A stretch of 64,000 nucleotides of DNA, taken from NCBI RefSeq assembly GCF_041381155.1, contig NC_091134.1, positions 2,104,001 through 2,168,000 of the forward strand. The letters run 5' to 3'. A model generated the notes under the pieces. It was not told the origin of the DNA. It saw only the letters and a list, made by a program, of their open reading frames with translations, and ran no database searches. The position numbers and the translations under genes are program-made. Of this stretch, positions 11,517 to 23,800 are shown piece after piece. Numbering within the stretch: position 1 is the first letter of the stretch; each line of letters opens with the position of its first letter. Source of the stretch: Argopecten irradians (Eukaryota; Mollusca; Bivalvia; Pectinida; Pectinidae).

Positions 11517-13080
11517 GAATAATTATTATGATGGCCTGCCATAGATAACTGTCATTTGGCCACTGAGATATGTGAAGTGGAATGAATTAAAAAAAAGTAA
11601 CATACATTAATCGTGTCCCTTTTGTAAAGAAAATATAATCATGCATGCTATAAATTGAATATGACAGTCGAGTTTGTTTAATATGATGTTAACTTGAACC
11701 GTACAATAGGATAGTAAATACTCATTATATATGTGTCTAAAACCTCATTCTGAATTCTACAAAGATGCCCACTGACAGGAAAGTGAGTTAGCATTGTTTT
11801 CTCCATTTATCGGTCTACAATGGTTAATCATCTTATTTTTTCGGAGGCCTATGTGAAGAGCAACACAAATAACAGGTAATCAGTAGAGCTATAGCCCGAC
11901 AGTTACGACGGCGGTACGATAGACGTGGAGCATGGTTATATCACTGAATCTTCTGCAGTCTCAGTCTCTACCGGAAGGTGTATGGTATTCGGAATGTTGA
12001 TGATCTTCAAAATGGTCAAGTAACCAATTATACCAAAACTTATAGGAAATTTATGACATGTTATATTTCTTCAGTAATATAAACATTATGTTTGATTACT
12101 TAAGGTGCGGAAATTATTCATATGGACAGACAAATAAATGTATGGTGCCTTATAAACATTAATTCACGATTAATAGATGGAGCACCAACGTTACCGTTTC
12201 CTGCTTTTCTTATAGAGGTCTAATTTACTCTTAGCCAGTATGAAAAAACTCAGCTTTTCCATTAGTTTTTAAAGATTCTGGCAATCCGCTACATACAAAT
12301 TCACAGTTACTACAAACCTTGAGGATAAAACTGCCATTAAGTTTATATTTGCTGGATGTCTATCCGAAAGAGGAATGAAATCTCTTTCCAGCAGGACATT
12401 ATTTTCAGCTTCTGGGGAGGGAAACAAGCCAAACCGCTTCATTCCCTGTAAAGAAACCAAACTCTAAAATTTACATTTTATAAATCCCTGACCAGAGTTT
12501 TGTCAGTGTATATAAATGGTTTACTGGTATATATTGTATTTAACGCCTCCTATTGCTAGATATTCATTACATTGTCACTGTTGTATATACCTCTATCTAT
12601 TCATCATTATTAAGTTCAGCCTTTCTATCTTTATTTAAAAAAAATATTGCTTGCTAAAATTAACACAAATCTATATAACACAATACTAATAAATCAGGTG
12701 AATTATCTCTCCAAGTTTGAAACTTATGAAGAAGGCTGATAGAGTGATCGAAATTCTGTCAGTCTACAACCAAGGTAGTAAGGGATGTAACTCTTGATAC
12801 TCACTGTTCATTTTAGGCTTTCGTTGTTAACTTAGTTATTATACCACTAACAAGCTGTTGAGAGAAAATACTTTAACTTGTATTTTATTTCCAACATACT
12901 GGAAAATTATCAATTTATGCCCCTTGAAAATTTAGTCATAAATACAATATAAATGTCAAATTTATAGAATATTATGATCCAGGATTCATCATACCAAACC
13001 AAGAAACTGGAAAGCTATAAGAATCAATGATAAAACGGAACTTGACTTCTCTAAAATGACTGAAGCAATTTCAATAACAT
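11517..13080. other. Mostly empty intergenic or intronic DNA
   Basis: Apart from the candidate exon at 12269-12445, I see no gene, RNA or repeat structure in this 1.5-kb stretch. Confidence 0.5.
12269..12445 (-). CDS. Candidate terminal exon of an unknown minus-strand gene
   Basis: A clean acceptor (TTTCTTTACAG) precedes an open frame of 58 codons plus stop in phase 0, beginning GMKRFGLFPSPEAEN and continuing with LLERDFIPLSDRHP. The mixed composition looks more coding-like than neighbouring frames. A donor-like CTCAAG|GTTTGT lies within it, so it might instead be an internal exon. It is not in phase with the membrane exon of lectin gene B (which exits in phase 2) unless another exon intervenes. 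No family was recognised. Confidence 0.25.
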   Translation of the reverse strand, partial: GMKRFGLFPSPEAENNVLLERDFIPLSDRHPANINLMAVLSSRFVVTVNLYVADCQNL

Positions 13081-13880
13081 TTTTGCACAAACATATGACC
13101 CCACTATGTTATATGGGGGTCTGTGAGAGGGACCAAAAATTCTCAAAAATATTCTCAAATCGCAGATGTGGTCGAATCAAATATACTCTTCATATTTTGA
13201 AACGTCTCTACAAAATCTTGTGAATTTCATGACCCTGAGGTTTCAGATTTTGACCTGAGGAGGGAGTCAAATTTTCAAGAGTTTACATAGGGAAACATAT
13301 TTTGGAACATAGTTTGTTTCATTTAATATGAAATATATGTTAATTTATTCGATTTTTAGTGTGGAATAGTATTTTAAAACTATTGCCAAAAAGGTCTTAT
13401 GCCATTTACAAAAAAAGGTGAATTTCATGGTCCTTAGGTCTAGGATTTTTCCCTGGAGAGGGGGTAATATTACTATTATTAATATAAGGAAGAATATTGG
13501 TCCCCTGTTGGTGAAACCGGAGGGAACTATAGTAGTGTTTGTTCCCATCTGTCTGTCTGTCTGTCCAGATTTGGTTTCCAGAGAACGAATTGACGAATTA
13601 TGATCAGATACAGCTTGGGATTGAATTTGGGGTCAAAATGTCAACTACAAAGGTCACTGTTACTAAAAATAGATTGTTTCACAAATTTGAGTTTCAAGAC
13701 GATGACTTGAGTACACATCATCAGAATTTGTTCAAACTTCATACAATGATAGCATATGGGGTGACATAGCTGGGAATTAAATTTGGGGTGAAAAGAACAA
13801 CTACAAAACTCACTGCGACTAGATATAGATTGTTTCACAAAGTATTAGTTTCCAGATGATAACTTGAGAACATATCAACA
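13080..13880 (+). repeat. Degenerate interspersed repeat with (TCTG)n
   Basis: Two related blocks are visible. One is at 13085-13340 ('GTGAATTTCATGACCCTGAGG' type), echoed at 13418-13450 ('GTGAATTTCATGGTCC'). The other, at 13550-13880, has CTGTCTGTCTGTCTGTCC followed by 'CCAGATTTGGTTTCCAG' and a second weaker copy from about 13770. Such sequences are frequent in mollusc mobile elements. No protein is encoded. Confidence 0.45.
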
Positions 13881-14502
13881 GAATTTGCTCTGAGGAGGTG
13901 CAGTGTAGGCTCCTACACGTCAACAACCAAGAACAAAATGAAAACAATCAACTTAATTTTGGTTCTGTAATAATACGAAAAATACATTTATTTTATTATT
14001 TCATTTTCATATTGAAAAAAAAGATACTTATTAATGGCTGTAGGAGGAATAGTTGTAGTGTTGTTCTTGATGACATTGCAGATGTCGTTGGCAAATGTGT
14101 GGTTGGTATAATTGTTGTGGTTATATTTAGCATAAATATGGTAGTTGTAGCTGGAATTTGAGAGATAGCAAATCCATTTTGTGATAGAAGCCATTAAATT
14201 CACTAGAATACTAGGAATAATAACATTTAATATGCCACCTCGTATACATTTATGTACATTCCATGTTCCTGATTTTTGTCCTGGTATGCAAAGTTATTTG
14301 AAGTTGCTTTATTATTTAAGTTTCTTTATTATTTTCGGATGACTACAAACATTCATCATTGTCTAACAACTAGCAATTTTGTGAATGTGAACATGCCAAC
14401 AAATAGGTTTGTGGTAGGTACTTTTTATAATCTTCATCTAAATATCTATTAGTTGCAAAACACTGTCAGTTGTTTATTGAGAAGATTAAATACGGTATTC
14501 AC

Positions 14503-14640
14503 CTAGCAGATCATAGGGACTGTTCCCACCGTCGTTGTCGTGTAATCTCCCTCTGGACCTGCTTTTGAGTTGCATTAGAGCGCATTTCTCAGACCATGCC
14601 TTAGAGAAGAGGAACCCATGAGCTGGAATCTCCTCGTTTG
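14503..14640 (-). pseudogene. Orphan lectin exon, remnant of a third C-type lectin gene
   Basis: The minus strand reads PAHGFLFSKAWSEKCALM, then a diverged HDNDGG block, and ends at a GT donor in phase 1, exactly as exon 3 of lectin gene B does (THGFLFSKAGYEDCALM, HDYDCG, phase 1). The SYGYW part at the start of that exon is missing, the second conserved cysteine is lost, and no companion exon with the first half of the domain was found upstream. A decayed paralogue or exon-capture remnant is the likeliest reading. Confidence 0.6.
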
Positions 14641-16384
14641 TACTTCGTGCGGATTTTTATCCTGAAGGAATATCACAACCATCCCTCAAAAATGTACCCA
14701 TTCTGATTAAAATCATCTGTTCAAGTTTTCGTTTACTAAGTTCATGCAACGGAGGCAACGAACAAGTTATGAAAACTCCAAATCTACCGATGTAAACCAC
14801 AAATGTTGATGAAAACTGTTCGGAAAAATATTTTCTCATTTTATTTCATTTGACACATTGGCAGTTAATATAAACATTTAACAGCTACTTAATTAATAAG
14901 ACATAACAAATGTATTTCGTATAGTATTTCTAATTAAACCTCTTTGTAAATTTGTAATTTTGGAAATTGTATGAAATATTTTGGGAATAACTACCGGATA
15001 TACAGATTTATCATACTCTCATTAAGATTTTATTATTGTATTATTAAATGGATTCGATTTTCTTATTTACCTGATACTGTGCGATTACCATTTGAAGATC
15101 ACGGGTTAATTTCTTATCTAGTAAATCGTTATATATTCATCCAACCAGAAAGTGGTGTGACAAGTCTCCCTGTGACTGAAGGCCAGGTTCGTTGTACGTT
15201 AATCATCCTCGGCATCACGACAGATAGGCTAGACAACATGCTACACAGATATGGGATGACCGCTCGGACATTGAATTATGTGTAATCCCTTAAACAGATT
15301 ATTTATAAAAATGTGTATTTATGAATTTTCTTTATCTATGAAATAATGAGACATTAGTGAGTTATATATTCTTTTATTTTAGACAAATCAAGAAAGCAGC
15401 TAAAATTTAATTTTCCCGTTTTTACCAAAAATCGCGCGAATTTTGACCCGTGAAGAGAACCAGCTACACGGTATCCTTTTGAAAGAGTATAATTCGTAAC
15501 TCAACTACATTTTGTATGTGAAAAGTCAGAATTTTTCTACTTCTTAAATGTGTTTGTCCAACCGTCTTCAGATGATCGGTGTTGAACTACCGTATATTTC
15601 ATATTTTTCAAAGTATTGCCATTTTTCAAATATCCAGGTTGGCTGCGTATGTTTGGAATTGTAATTCAACACCTTTGCAGATTAAAATTACTGACTGATA
15701 ATAGGGCCTAAAAAAACCAAATAAAGAAATATATGATACTTCATGCATATTAAAACTAGTCATTGATATGAGGTCACTTTACACTTACTTGTACCAACAT
15801 AAAATATGAAACGAAGTTGTTGACAACTGCCTGGCTTCATCGTGTGCATTTATTATTTAGGTCTCTTATTTGGTTTTGTAAAAATAAAACCTATACATCA
15901 TAAAAAAACTAAATGTTGATATTTATGATTTTGAATAACACATGAAATTTTGTCAGTGTGAATCTTATGGCAAATATATTCTTTATTTTCCATTTAGAGG
16001 AAGGAGAAAAACATAAATGCTCGGTTTTTCAGGGAAACATTCGTACAAAACTGTACAAAAGTGATCCCCATAATTATATCATTTGTCAAGATCTGGCCTG
16101 AAATGTCATTCAAGTAGTGAGTGTGGCATATGTTGATGTCATTTCATTTTTCCTGTATATGAAAATGTGTAAATGCGAATGCGCTAAGAGAGGAAGGTGG
16201 ACAACGTAAATGTTAGAGGGAACGAAATAATTTTGAAGCTAAATATCTAATATGTATTATATGGCAGATAGTTTCCAATTCTCTTCTACCCGTCGAAAAC
16301 TTCACAAGTTCTAAAAGATCTGACACAAAACGGGTCATCTTGATTGTATTATTCATAACAAGTGCAAAAACAAAACAAACAAAA
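14641..16384. other. Non-coding stretch
   Basis: No supported gene. The 104-codon plus-strand frame at 14971-15285 has no family resemblance and no splice context. No repeat structure was recognised. Confidence 0.5.
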
Positions 16385-16692
16385 ACCCAGAGGGTCTCTA
16401 TAGGTCATCTGGCTTGTAATGCAAAGTAAGTTTCTGAATACAGGTCCATTATTTCTTTTCTCGAGGGTTTTTAAGATTTGCCTCTAATTTCCCTACTGAG
16501 CGCCAACTCGAGGTCAGATCCAAAATTTATACAATCTCTGTTCTCTTTCCCCAAGGATGTTTCTGGTGAATTGTGGTTACAATCCATGTAGAACACAATG
16601 ATTATTTAAAAGTAAATATTGACGGACGGACGGACGGACGGACAGACAACGGACGCCGCATACATTCACCGGCTCTTTGGCCCAGGTGAGCT
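16385..16692 (+). mobile_element. 'GGCCCA...CCAGGTGAGC' repeat, copy 2
   Basis: It starts with a decayed CCAGAGGGTCTCTATAGGTCATCTGGCT-type head and ends with GGCTCTTTGGCCCAGGTGAGC preceded by a (GGAC)n run at 16621-16650. The body shares TGTAATGCAAAGTAA, 'CAGGTCCATTATTTCTTTTCT' and CCCCAAGGATGTTT with the copy at 50211-50580. A common mollusc interspersed element; no coding sequence. Confidence 0.65.
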
Positions 16693-17835
16693 AAATGCTG
16701 CATTGAATGGATTAAATCTCATGGGACTGTAAATAATAACCATGCATAACTTGCCATTAGTTTGTTCTTTTATTAAAAACATTACTACAACATTTGTATT
16801 TAAGATATTTATTATATACAAAACATCACAGACGCCATCATTCTTCCCATCATAACGCATTAGTGCAGGGTACAATGAACACTACGCGCAGTTTCTTCCA
16901 CTCGCCAATGCATTAATCCTCTTCTACAACACACATCCATCACGGTCATGTCCTTGTCAGACTAACTTTCGACCACTACACTTCTACTTTGATACATTTG
17001 TATTTCTTTTATCCTACACACTAAATCCTCACTTCAACACAACATTCATTTTCTTTATCTCTCGTCTTCTTTTACGTTTGCTCATTCTAGACCTGTTCTT
17101 TACTTTGTTTAAATTTTTCACAGTCTGTCACATCTCTCGTAAATTAAAAAATACTGTTTATGAGTTGACATGATATGAGTATTTGCTTGTTCTCTGTCTG
17201 ATGTTTACGATATCAATATGATATAGTTAGTGTTATCCAAACGACCTGGTACTGTAGATTGTAGAACCCTGATAACCTAAATAGCGAAATAATGTATGAT
17301 TAAATTGATATCCTTGCCATATCATTACTATTCAGATCAGAGGTTTTAAGGTCTGAACAACAAGCTTTATTGCACAGCACACCCAAACACTAGCTTCAGC
17401 CTCAAACGATCAGACGTAAACCCAGATTTACTCAAGCGAAGCTATTTCCTGGCATTGGTCCATCTCGATGCATTATATCGTATATATTTCCGTATTTGAC
17501 TGGCGTTTTCGTCTTCTAGAATTGACAAAAGAAATTAAAAAAAAAATTCAAATGAATAAAGAAAAATAACATGTGAAAAGTGAAATATATCAAATATGAT
17601 CGAAGCATTTGAAACGAAACAAAACTAATATGAAAATGATAATTTTTTTATGGAAACGTATCAGGGGATTTATTTTTTCACGGTCTAAAATTCCCAAAAT
17701 ATTGATTATATTCTTGTCCACGAGGATTGTACATACACACCAATATATACCATTTGTGTTTAGATGTTTTTGTATGAGGAAGTAATACCTATGTACGCTA
17801 CAATATTATTTATATTTTGATGAATGAAACCATAC
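16693..17835. other. Probable 3' end region of lectin gene B
   Basis: The last exon of lectin gene B should lie here, because its membrane exon ends in phase 2. No unambiguous exon was found. An AATAAA on the minus strand at 17366-17371 sits within AAGCTTTATTG, an 11-base string also present in the last exon of lectin gene A at about the same distance (460-470 nt) from the membrane exon, so the terminal exon is probably close to it. A weak lectin-like string (ALMRYDGKNDGVCD) reads on the minus strand near 16815-16860. Confidence 0.35.
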
Positions 17836-20800
17836 CTTAGTATTATTGCTACAATAGCGACCACCAGTACCACCAATCCAACACTACTGGCTCCAATGGC
17901 AATGTAGGTTTCTACAGCAAATACAAATGATGTTAGCTGATAAACAGGAATTTTATGACAAAATATTTTCAACAAAGCGGGAATTTCCTCAGCAATGAAA
18001 ACAAACAAAAAAGCAAAACTGGATCCTATTACCTCAGACCGTAACACGTTAACTACTAATTTATATGTACATTACAAATCGCAGGAAAAAAAATTGAAAT
18101 AGAGTTTTTATTACTTTTATGTGATGCCATTTTCACATATATATATAACTCATTTATATATTTTGCATTAAAACAACATTATATCATACCATATTTCATT
18201 TTTACGGTAAAACTTGGTTTTACCAGTATTGGGATCGCAATTCCAGACCTAGCTTTTTACCCCCCCGGCTGGTGTCGTGAAGAATAAACTGAATAACCAC
18301 ACATTTGTGGTATATGTAGTTGTAATTTGCACCCAGATACAATATAAACTAGTTTAGAATCATTCTGTAAACTTATTCAGCAGCATCAATATCAATTTAA
18401 GTGGATTGCGAAGAAAATAAGAAAATTTAGTGAACTGCATTTCATCATGAAGTTAATAATATTCATTAGGCATTCAACATACACAAGTGGTGTCGTGGTA
18501 AGTCCTGAGCTTTCTTTGCTGACGTTCGGGGTTCAACCCTTGTCGTCGGCAGCTTACTTTTATTTTTTTTTATTTCATATTTTTATTTGTTGTTAATTCA
18601 CCATGCTTGAAAATATTCTTTTATTTTGTCTTTATATTTATTTTTGTTTTATTTTATTTTTGTTTTCCAAAAGTTTATTCCAAACATAGACATGTACTGT
18701 ATAGCATATACACTAAATTACGAACATCCCACTATTACGGCCACTTATTTTCAGTTCCGATTTTTTTTCTCTTCAGAAATACAATCACACCGCTATTCCG
18801 TTTTACGACCAATTTTCATAGTCCCAACGACCACTAAATTAACACTAATTGACCCTTTGATTATGACCACAGGCACATGTGACTTCACACCTCGCTGTGC
18901 CTCACCTTCCCGCACGCAGCAACCCGTGACCAACTACCCGCAGGTACATCAGTCAGTCTTTTGTTTCCGTCGACCTAATTATCAGATTATCTACCTGTAC
19001 TAGGAGAGTGTTAATCGCCATCATTTGCATACTTGTGACGCTGGAGGCTGGCAGTTGACGTGATCGAAACCACAAGTAATGCAACGTTCTTTCGATAGCC
19101 CTGGTGGCGAGATCGAACGATTTAGGCAGTTCTTTCTCATACGTGTAACGCCAATGGAATTAAAATTCTTTAATGTATGAGATATATTGATCTTATTTCA
19201 GATATTTATGAAGTACCGTACGTCAATCATCTTATTTCAATAGATGTGTCATCTATTTTGTTGCGGTAAACAATCGGTGTTTTGCATTAGTTAAAAGTAC
19301 GCTTGACTATTGCACAGTAGTCTTTCAAACACTTTACCGATTGTGATCGTAAGTTATTATTTGACCAATCATTGCACATGGCGGGATAATTAAAATCGAT
19401 TTCCGTAAATATTAATAATAATTTACACAGATCAATACCAATTTTAAAACACATAGATTCTCATTTACCTCAGGTGATACTATGTGATAATTAAACCAGA
19501 GACATAGATAATTTAATTACTATCTAAATCTCTGATTAAACTAACGATATGTATTTGAATTATAATTAAAACATAATAGAAAGTAATGTCTAGAAAAAGT
19601 ATTTTCATTTAGATTGTCAACAATTACTTCAGTGAAATTCAGTTTAAGATTTAAATAAGCACACACCATTAACTTTATTTAATGAAAAAAATATGTCTAT
19701 GCTCTAGAAATAAATGGTAGTCATTATATGTCCATAATTCATCAAACTTTAAAAAATATTTGTAAATTATTGGTTTTGATTAGATACGCATGCATTAAAA
19801 TATGATATGATTAAGATTCTAATGGCCGACAAAACTAATTGATCAAATATAGTAATTTGCAAATTTATCTTAACCAAAATATATCAAATTGTTTTTCCCC
19901 CACACGTACATGTACATACTCAGCATGCTATGTTATGTTTCTTATGGTTTTTTTTATATAAATGTAATGTATATGTCATGTCAAGTTTATGTTGATGTCC
20001 CATGTATTTGTAAATGTGTTAAATGCAAAAAAATTGAAACAAAAGAAAAATAAAAATATATATATATATATATAATATACATTTATATATACATGTATAT
20101 TGCATTTTTCATAAAATTTCAATTTTGAAACAAAAATACAGTACATATATTATGTACCGGTCAGCTAGGATACAGAGTTTCTGTTCTTGATCGTCATGAT
20201 CATAGAAGAAACCTGGTCCACCTCAGAATTAAGACCACCTCGCTATTAAGACCACTTTTACTCAGACCACTGGGTGGTTTTAAAAGATAGGTTTTAATGT
20301 AAATACTGTTATACATATTCTCAACACATGTTATATAATGTTTCTGACGTCCCTTGCTCATACACATTAATTTTCATTTACAGCGGTTCGGAGCGGTAGG
20401 GAGCTGGGTTTTCGAGAAAATATTTCAAAGATTAAAGGATAGATAACCACCCCATATATACATCTCTTCGTATCTGTAGCAGTGCGCAGCCAAGCGTGAA
20501 GGTGTGATACATTGATCATGACCACATCAAAACAATAAGCAGTGATCTAGAGATGGCTGTTCTATTGTTTAGAGGATTCAAGTGTTTCAAGTTTTTATTT
20601 CATCCAAATGCATAACAAGCATATAGGGAACAGTACAATTATTATCATTATAATATGACATACAATGTATACAAGTATAAGATGGCGGAGGACAATATTT
20701 CAGTATTTCAATATACTAATAAGCTACATATGTATAAAAGACGTGATCACAACAGAACCTACGTTGATGCTGACGGCAAATACAAAGCAATTTTATCATT

Positions 20801-23800
20801 TAATTAATTGTGAGCAGAGTTTTTCTTTTCTCTGTTGCACGAAACAAAAAGTTACCCAACATATTCAAAATTTTAACATCTTTACTAGAGAATAATTCTA
20901 TAAACTTATGCACGCTTGGTCTATGATAAAAATATCTGTTAATGTATTTTTCTCTTAATTCAGAATATGCCGGACAGAGAAGAACAAAATGTACTTCATC
21001 TTCGACGTCATTTTTTATCACATAATGAACAAGTCCTTTGATTTCAAGGAATATTATTATAACGTCCGGATTCGATATTAAGACTATGACATTGCATACG
21101 GAATTGGCTTAAAAACTTCTTGAATTTATGATTTACAGGCTTAATTAAATAGAACTGTGTACAAAAATTATGAACAATATGTTTATACAAATAACATTTA
21201 GGAGATACATCAAACGCACTATATAATTCTTGAACAAGAACATCATTAATACGTTGGTGGTATATTTGCAAAAAATGATTTTCATTTAAAACACATTGAT
21301 TTTTCCAAACATATCCAAATCCCAAACTACAAAGTTCGTGCTTAATATGATAGACCCAATTCGTTTTACAATTAGGTTTTCTGCTATTCAATTCGACTAG
21401 TGCATCATAACAAGATTTCAGAATGCAATTGTTTGTTTTCAATAGTTTTAACCAATATTTCATAACAGCTGTCTTACGTTGAACATACAATGAATATCTA
21501 CCCGTTTCGAAAAACACCATAGATGTATTGACTGTTTTTCTAACATTAAGTATGTCTTTAAGGAAAAGGAGGTGAATTTTTTCAACTTGGGGCGAAACAT
21601 CTAGCCCCCACACTTCACAACCATAATTTAATATGCATGTAACATATGTAACAAATAAGGATAATTTTGTTTCTGTGTTAAGGCTAAAGTTTTTCATTTT
21701 TCTTTTTAATTGAAAGTATGCTTTCCTGCCTTGAGACGCTAATGTATCTTGTGCTACAGCAAATCTTCCATTAAAATTAAAAACCAAACCCAGGTAACAA
21801 AACTTATCAACAATTTCTATAGATTTATCATTGAAAGTCCATTTTTCACCAGGTAATATTCTTCTCCTTTTCCTAAATATAACAATTTTTGTTTTATCTG
21901 TGTTTACTTTTAAATTCTATTTAACCGTATAAGTCTGTAGACAGTTGAGCATATGCTAGAGGTCAGTAGCGTCTTCGGAAAATAAGACTGTATCATCTGC
22001 ATACATTAGCATAAAAAGGTTAAGTAACTGTAAGGGTAACTTTGACAATCCGAGTTTATAAATTCACTTTCCATATCATTTACAAATAAAGAATATAGCA
22101 TGGGAGACAAAGATTCCCCTTGTAATAAACCGACATGCAAATCGAACATGGCGGATAGTTTACCATTTAGTTTCACGCATTAACGTACATTATCATAAAT
22201 TGATGAAATTACATTAAGTAATCGCCCTCTACTACCACTTTTCCAAAGTTTATGCCATAAATATCGATGATTAATACTATCAAAAGCCTTACTGTAATCA
22301 ATAAAAGCACAATATAGTCGTTTGTTTTGCTCTATAGAATTAATAATTAAACTTTGCAACGCAAAGATAGCATCACTAGTACCAAACCCAGGCTTAAAAC
22401 CAAATTGTGCATCGGTGACAATATCTTCACGAGCACTCCACTTTAACAAGCGCTTATTTAACAAGGACGTAAATAATTTAGCTAAATGACTAATTAACGT
22501 TATACCTCTATAATTGTTAACATTATTAATATCCCCCTTTTTATGCAGAGGAATTATGACACATTGGGCCCATGACTCTGGAAAATAACCAATTTGTAAC
22601 ATGGTATTAAATAATTTTAACAAAACTGGTAAAAACATATTTTTATATTCAATGAAGTATTCGTTAAGAACCATATCGATGCCAGCAGCTTTGCCCTTAG
22701 GCAGAGCCTTAATTACTTCAGCTATTTCCTCAATACTAAAATCTACATCTAACTCTGGATATACACACTCACAAGGTTAAGTGTCATTTTATAACGAAAT
22801 CTTATCGTTTGGTTGTTTATGCAAATTAAATGAAAAAATTCGGAGGTGTTTAAAATATAAATGAAATTGTAATACATGTACGTACTATTCTGTACTAGGC
22901 AAATGTACTAATATAATTTGTAACACAATGGGTTTTTTTCAGAGTAGATTATCATGTCAAAGTAAAATTGCTGAGTGAATCTGCTATAATATATATTGAA
23001 ACCACTGAAGCTTATAATTTTCGTTACTGTAAAGGAAATTTTAGAAATATCAACCCATTTCAAATGATTCGACTGAACTAATTAAGTCTCCCCATCTTCT
23101 CCTCCCGGTAGGAGTATGTTATTTTTTCATTACATTGTACAGATCAATATGAAATATTTATTGTAAGTAGGAAACAAATTTGACATATTTCAGAGTCAGT
23201 CGAATTCAGGTATTCTCTGATAGCAGATAATAAAACCGTGATATTCCACAAAATTAGTACTAATCTGATAGATTTGTATCAATTCATCAAAACAGTAAAA
23301 AGTAAGCGTGTCACTATACTTCATTAAATCATATACTACAATTATGTTTTTCTTGAACCAAGCCTTATAAGAACTGTTTTTCTACCAATATTCATATTTC
23401 AAAGTAAATTATCATGTTCAAGCCTTATGAAAACAGTTTTGGAACCAATAGTCAAATTTCAAAGTAAATTATCATGTCAAAGTAAAATTTCTGAGTGAAT
23501 TTGCGATCCGAATGTTGGACCTATCCTTGCTCCAAATTTTGCTGAACAACTTTCCATAATGTTTAATAAGAAGATATTTACAAATTGTAGTTAGAAAAGG
23601 ACACTGATGACAATATCTGTCATTTAGGTAACTCGTGCCGTTACCGTTTGTTAGAATATATGTTGTAATGTACTACAAACTTGATAGACATAGAGAAAAA
23701 TATTAACATGTTTTGACAAAAAACATCCTTCCTGCCATTTACATGTCGTTTAGTTAACTCAGGTTATTTAGTTTTATAGTTAATATATATACATTGATGT

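Larger units (their letters stand above)
17912..20585. other. Intronic stretch of lectin gene B
   Basis: Intron DNA between the linker and membrane exons. It holds a (TA)n tract at 20057-20105, a weak tRNA-like block at 18485-18570 and a fragment of a 'GACCACCT' repeat near 20215-20300. No gene was recognised. Confidence 0.5.

Noticed and set aside
14971-15285. 104-codon plus-strand frame
   Set aside because: No recognisable motif, no splice signals in context and AT-driven composition in its first half.
16815-16860. Lectin-like string ALMRYDGKNDGVCD on the minus strand
   Set aside because: It is only about 15 residues, without the flanking WxxG or second cysteine in frame and without splice borders; too weak to list as an exon.
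18485-18570. Functional tRNA gene
   Set aside because: The A and B boxes are plausible but the acceptor and anticodon arms do not pair.
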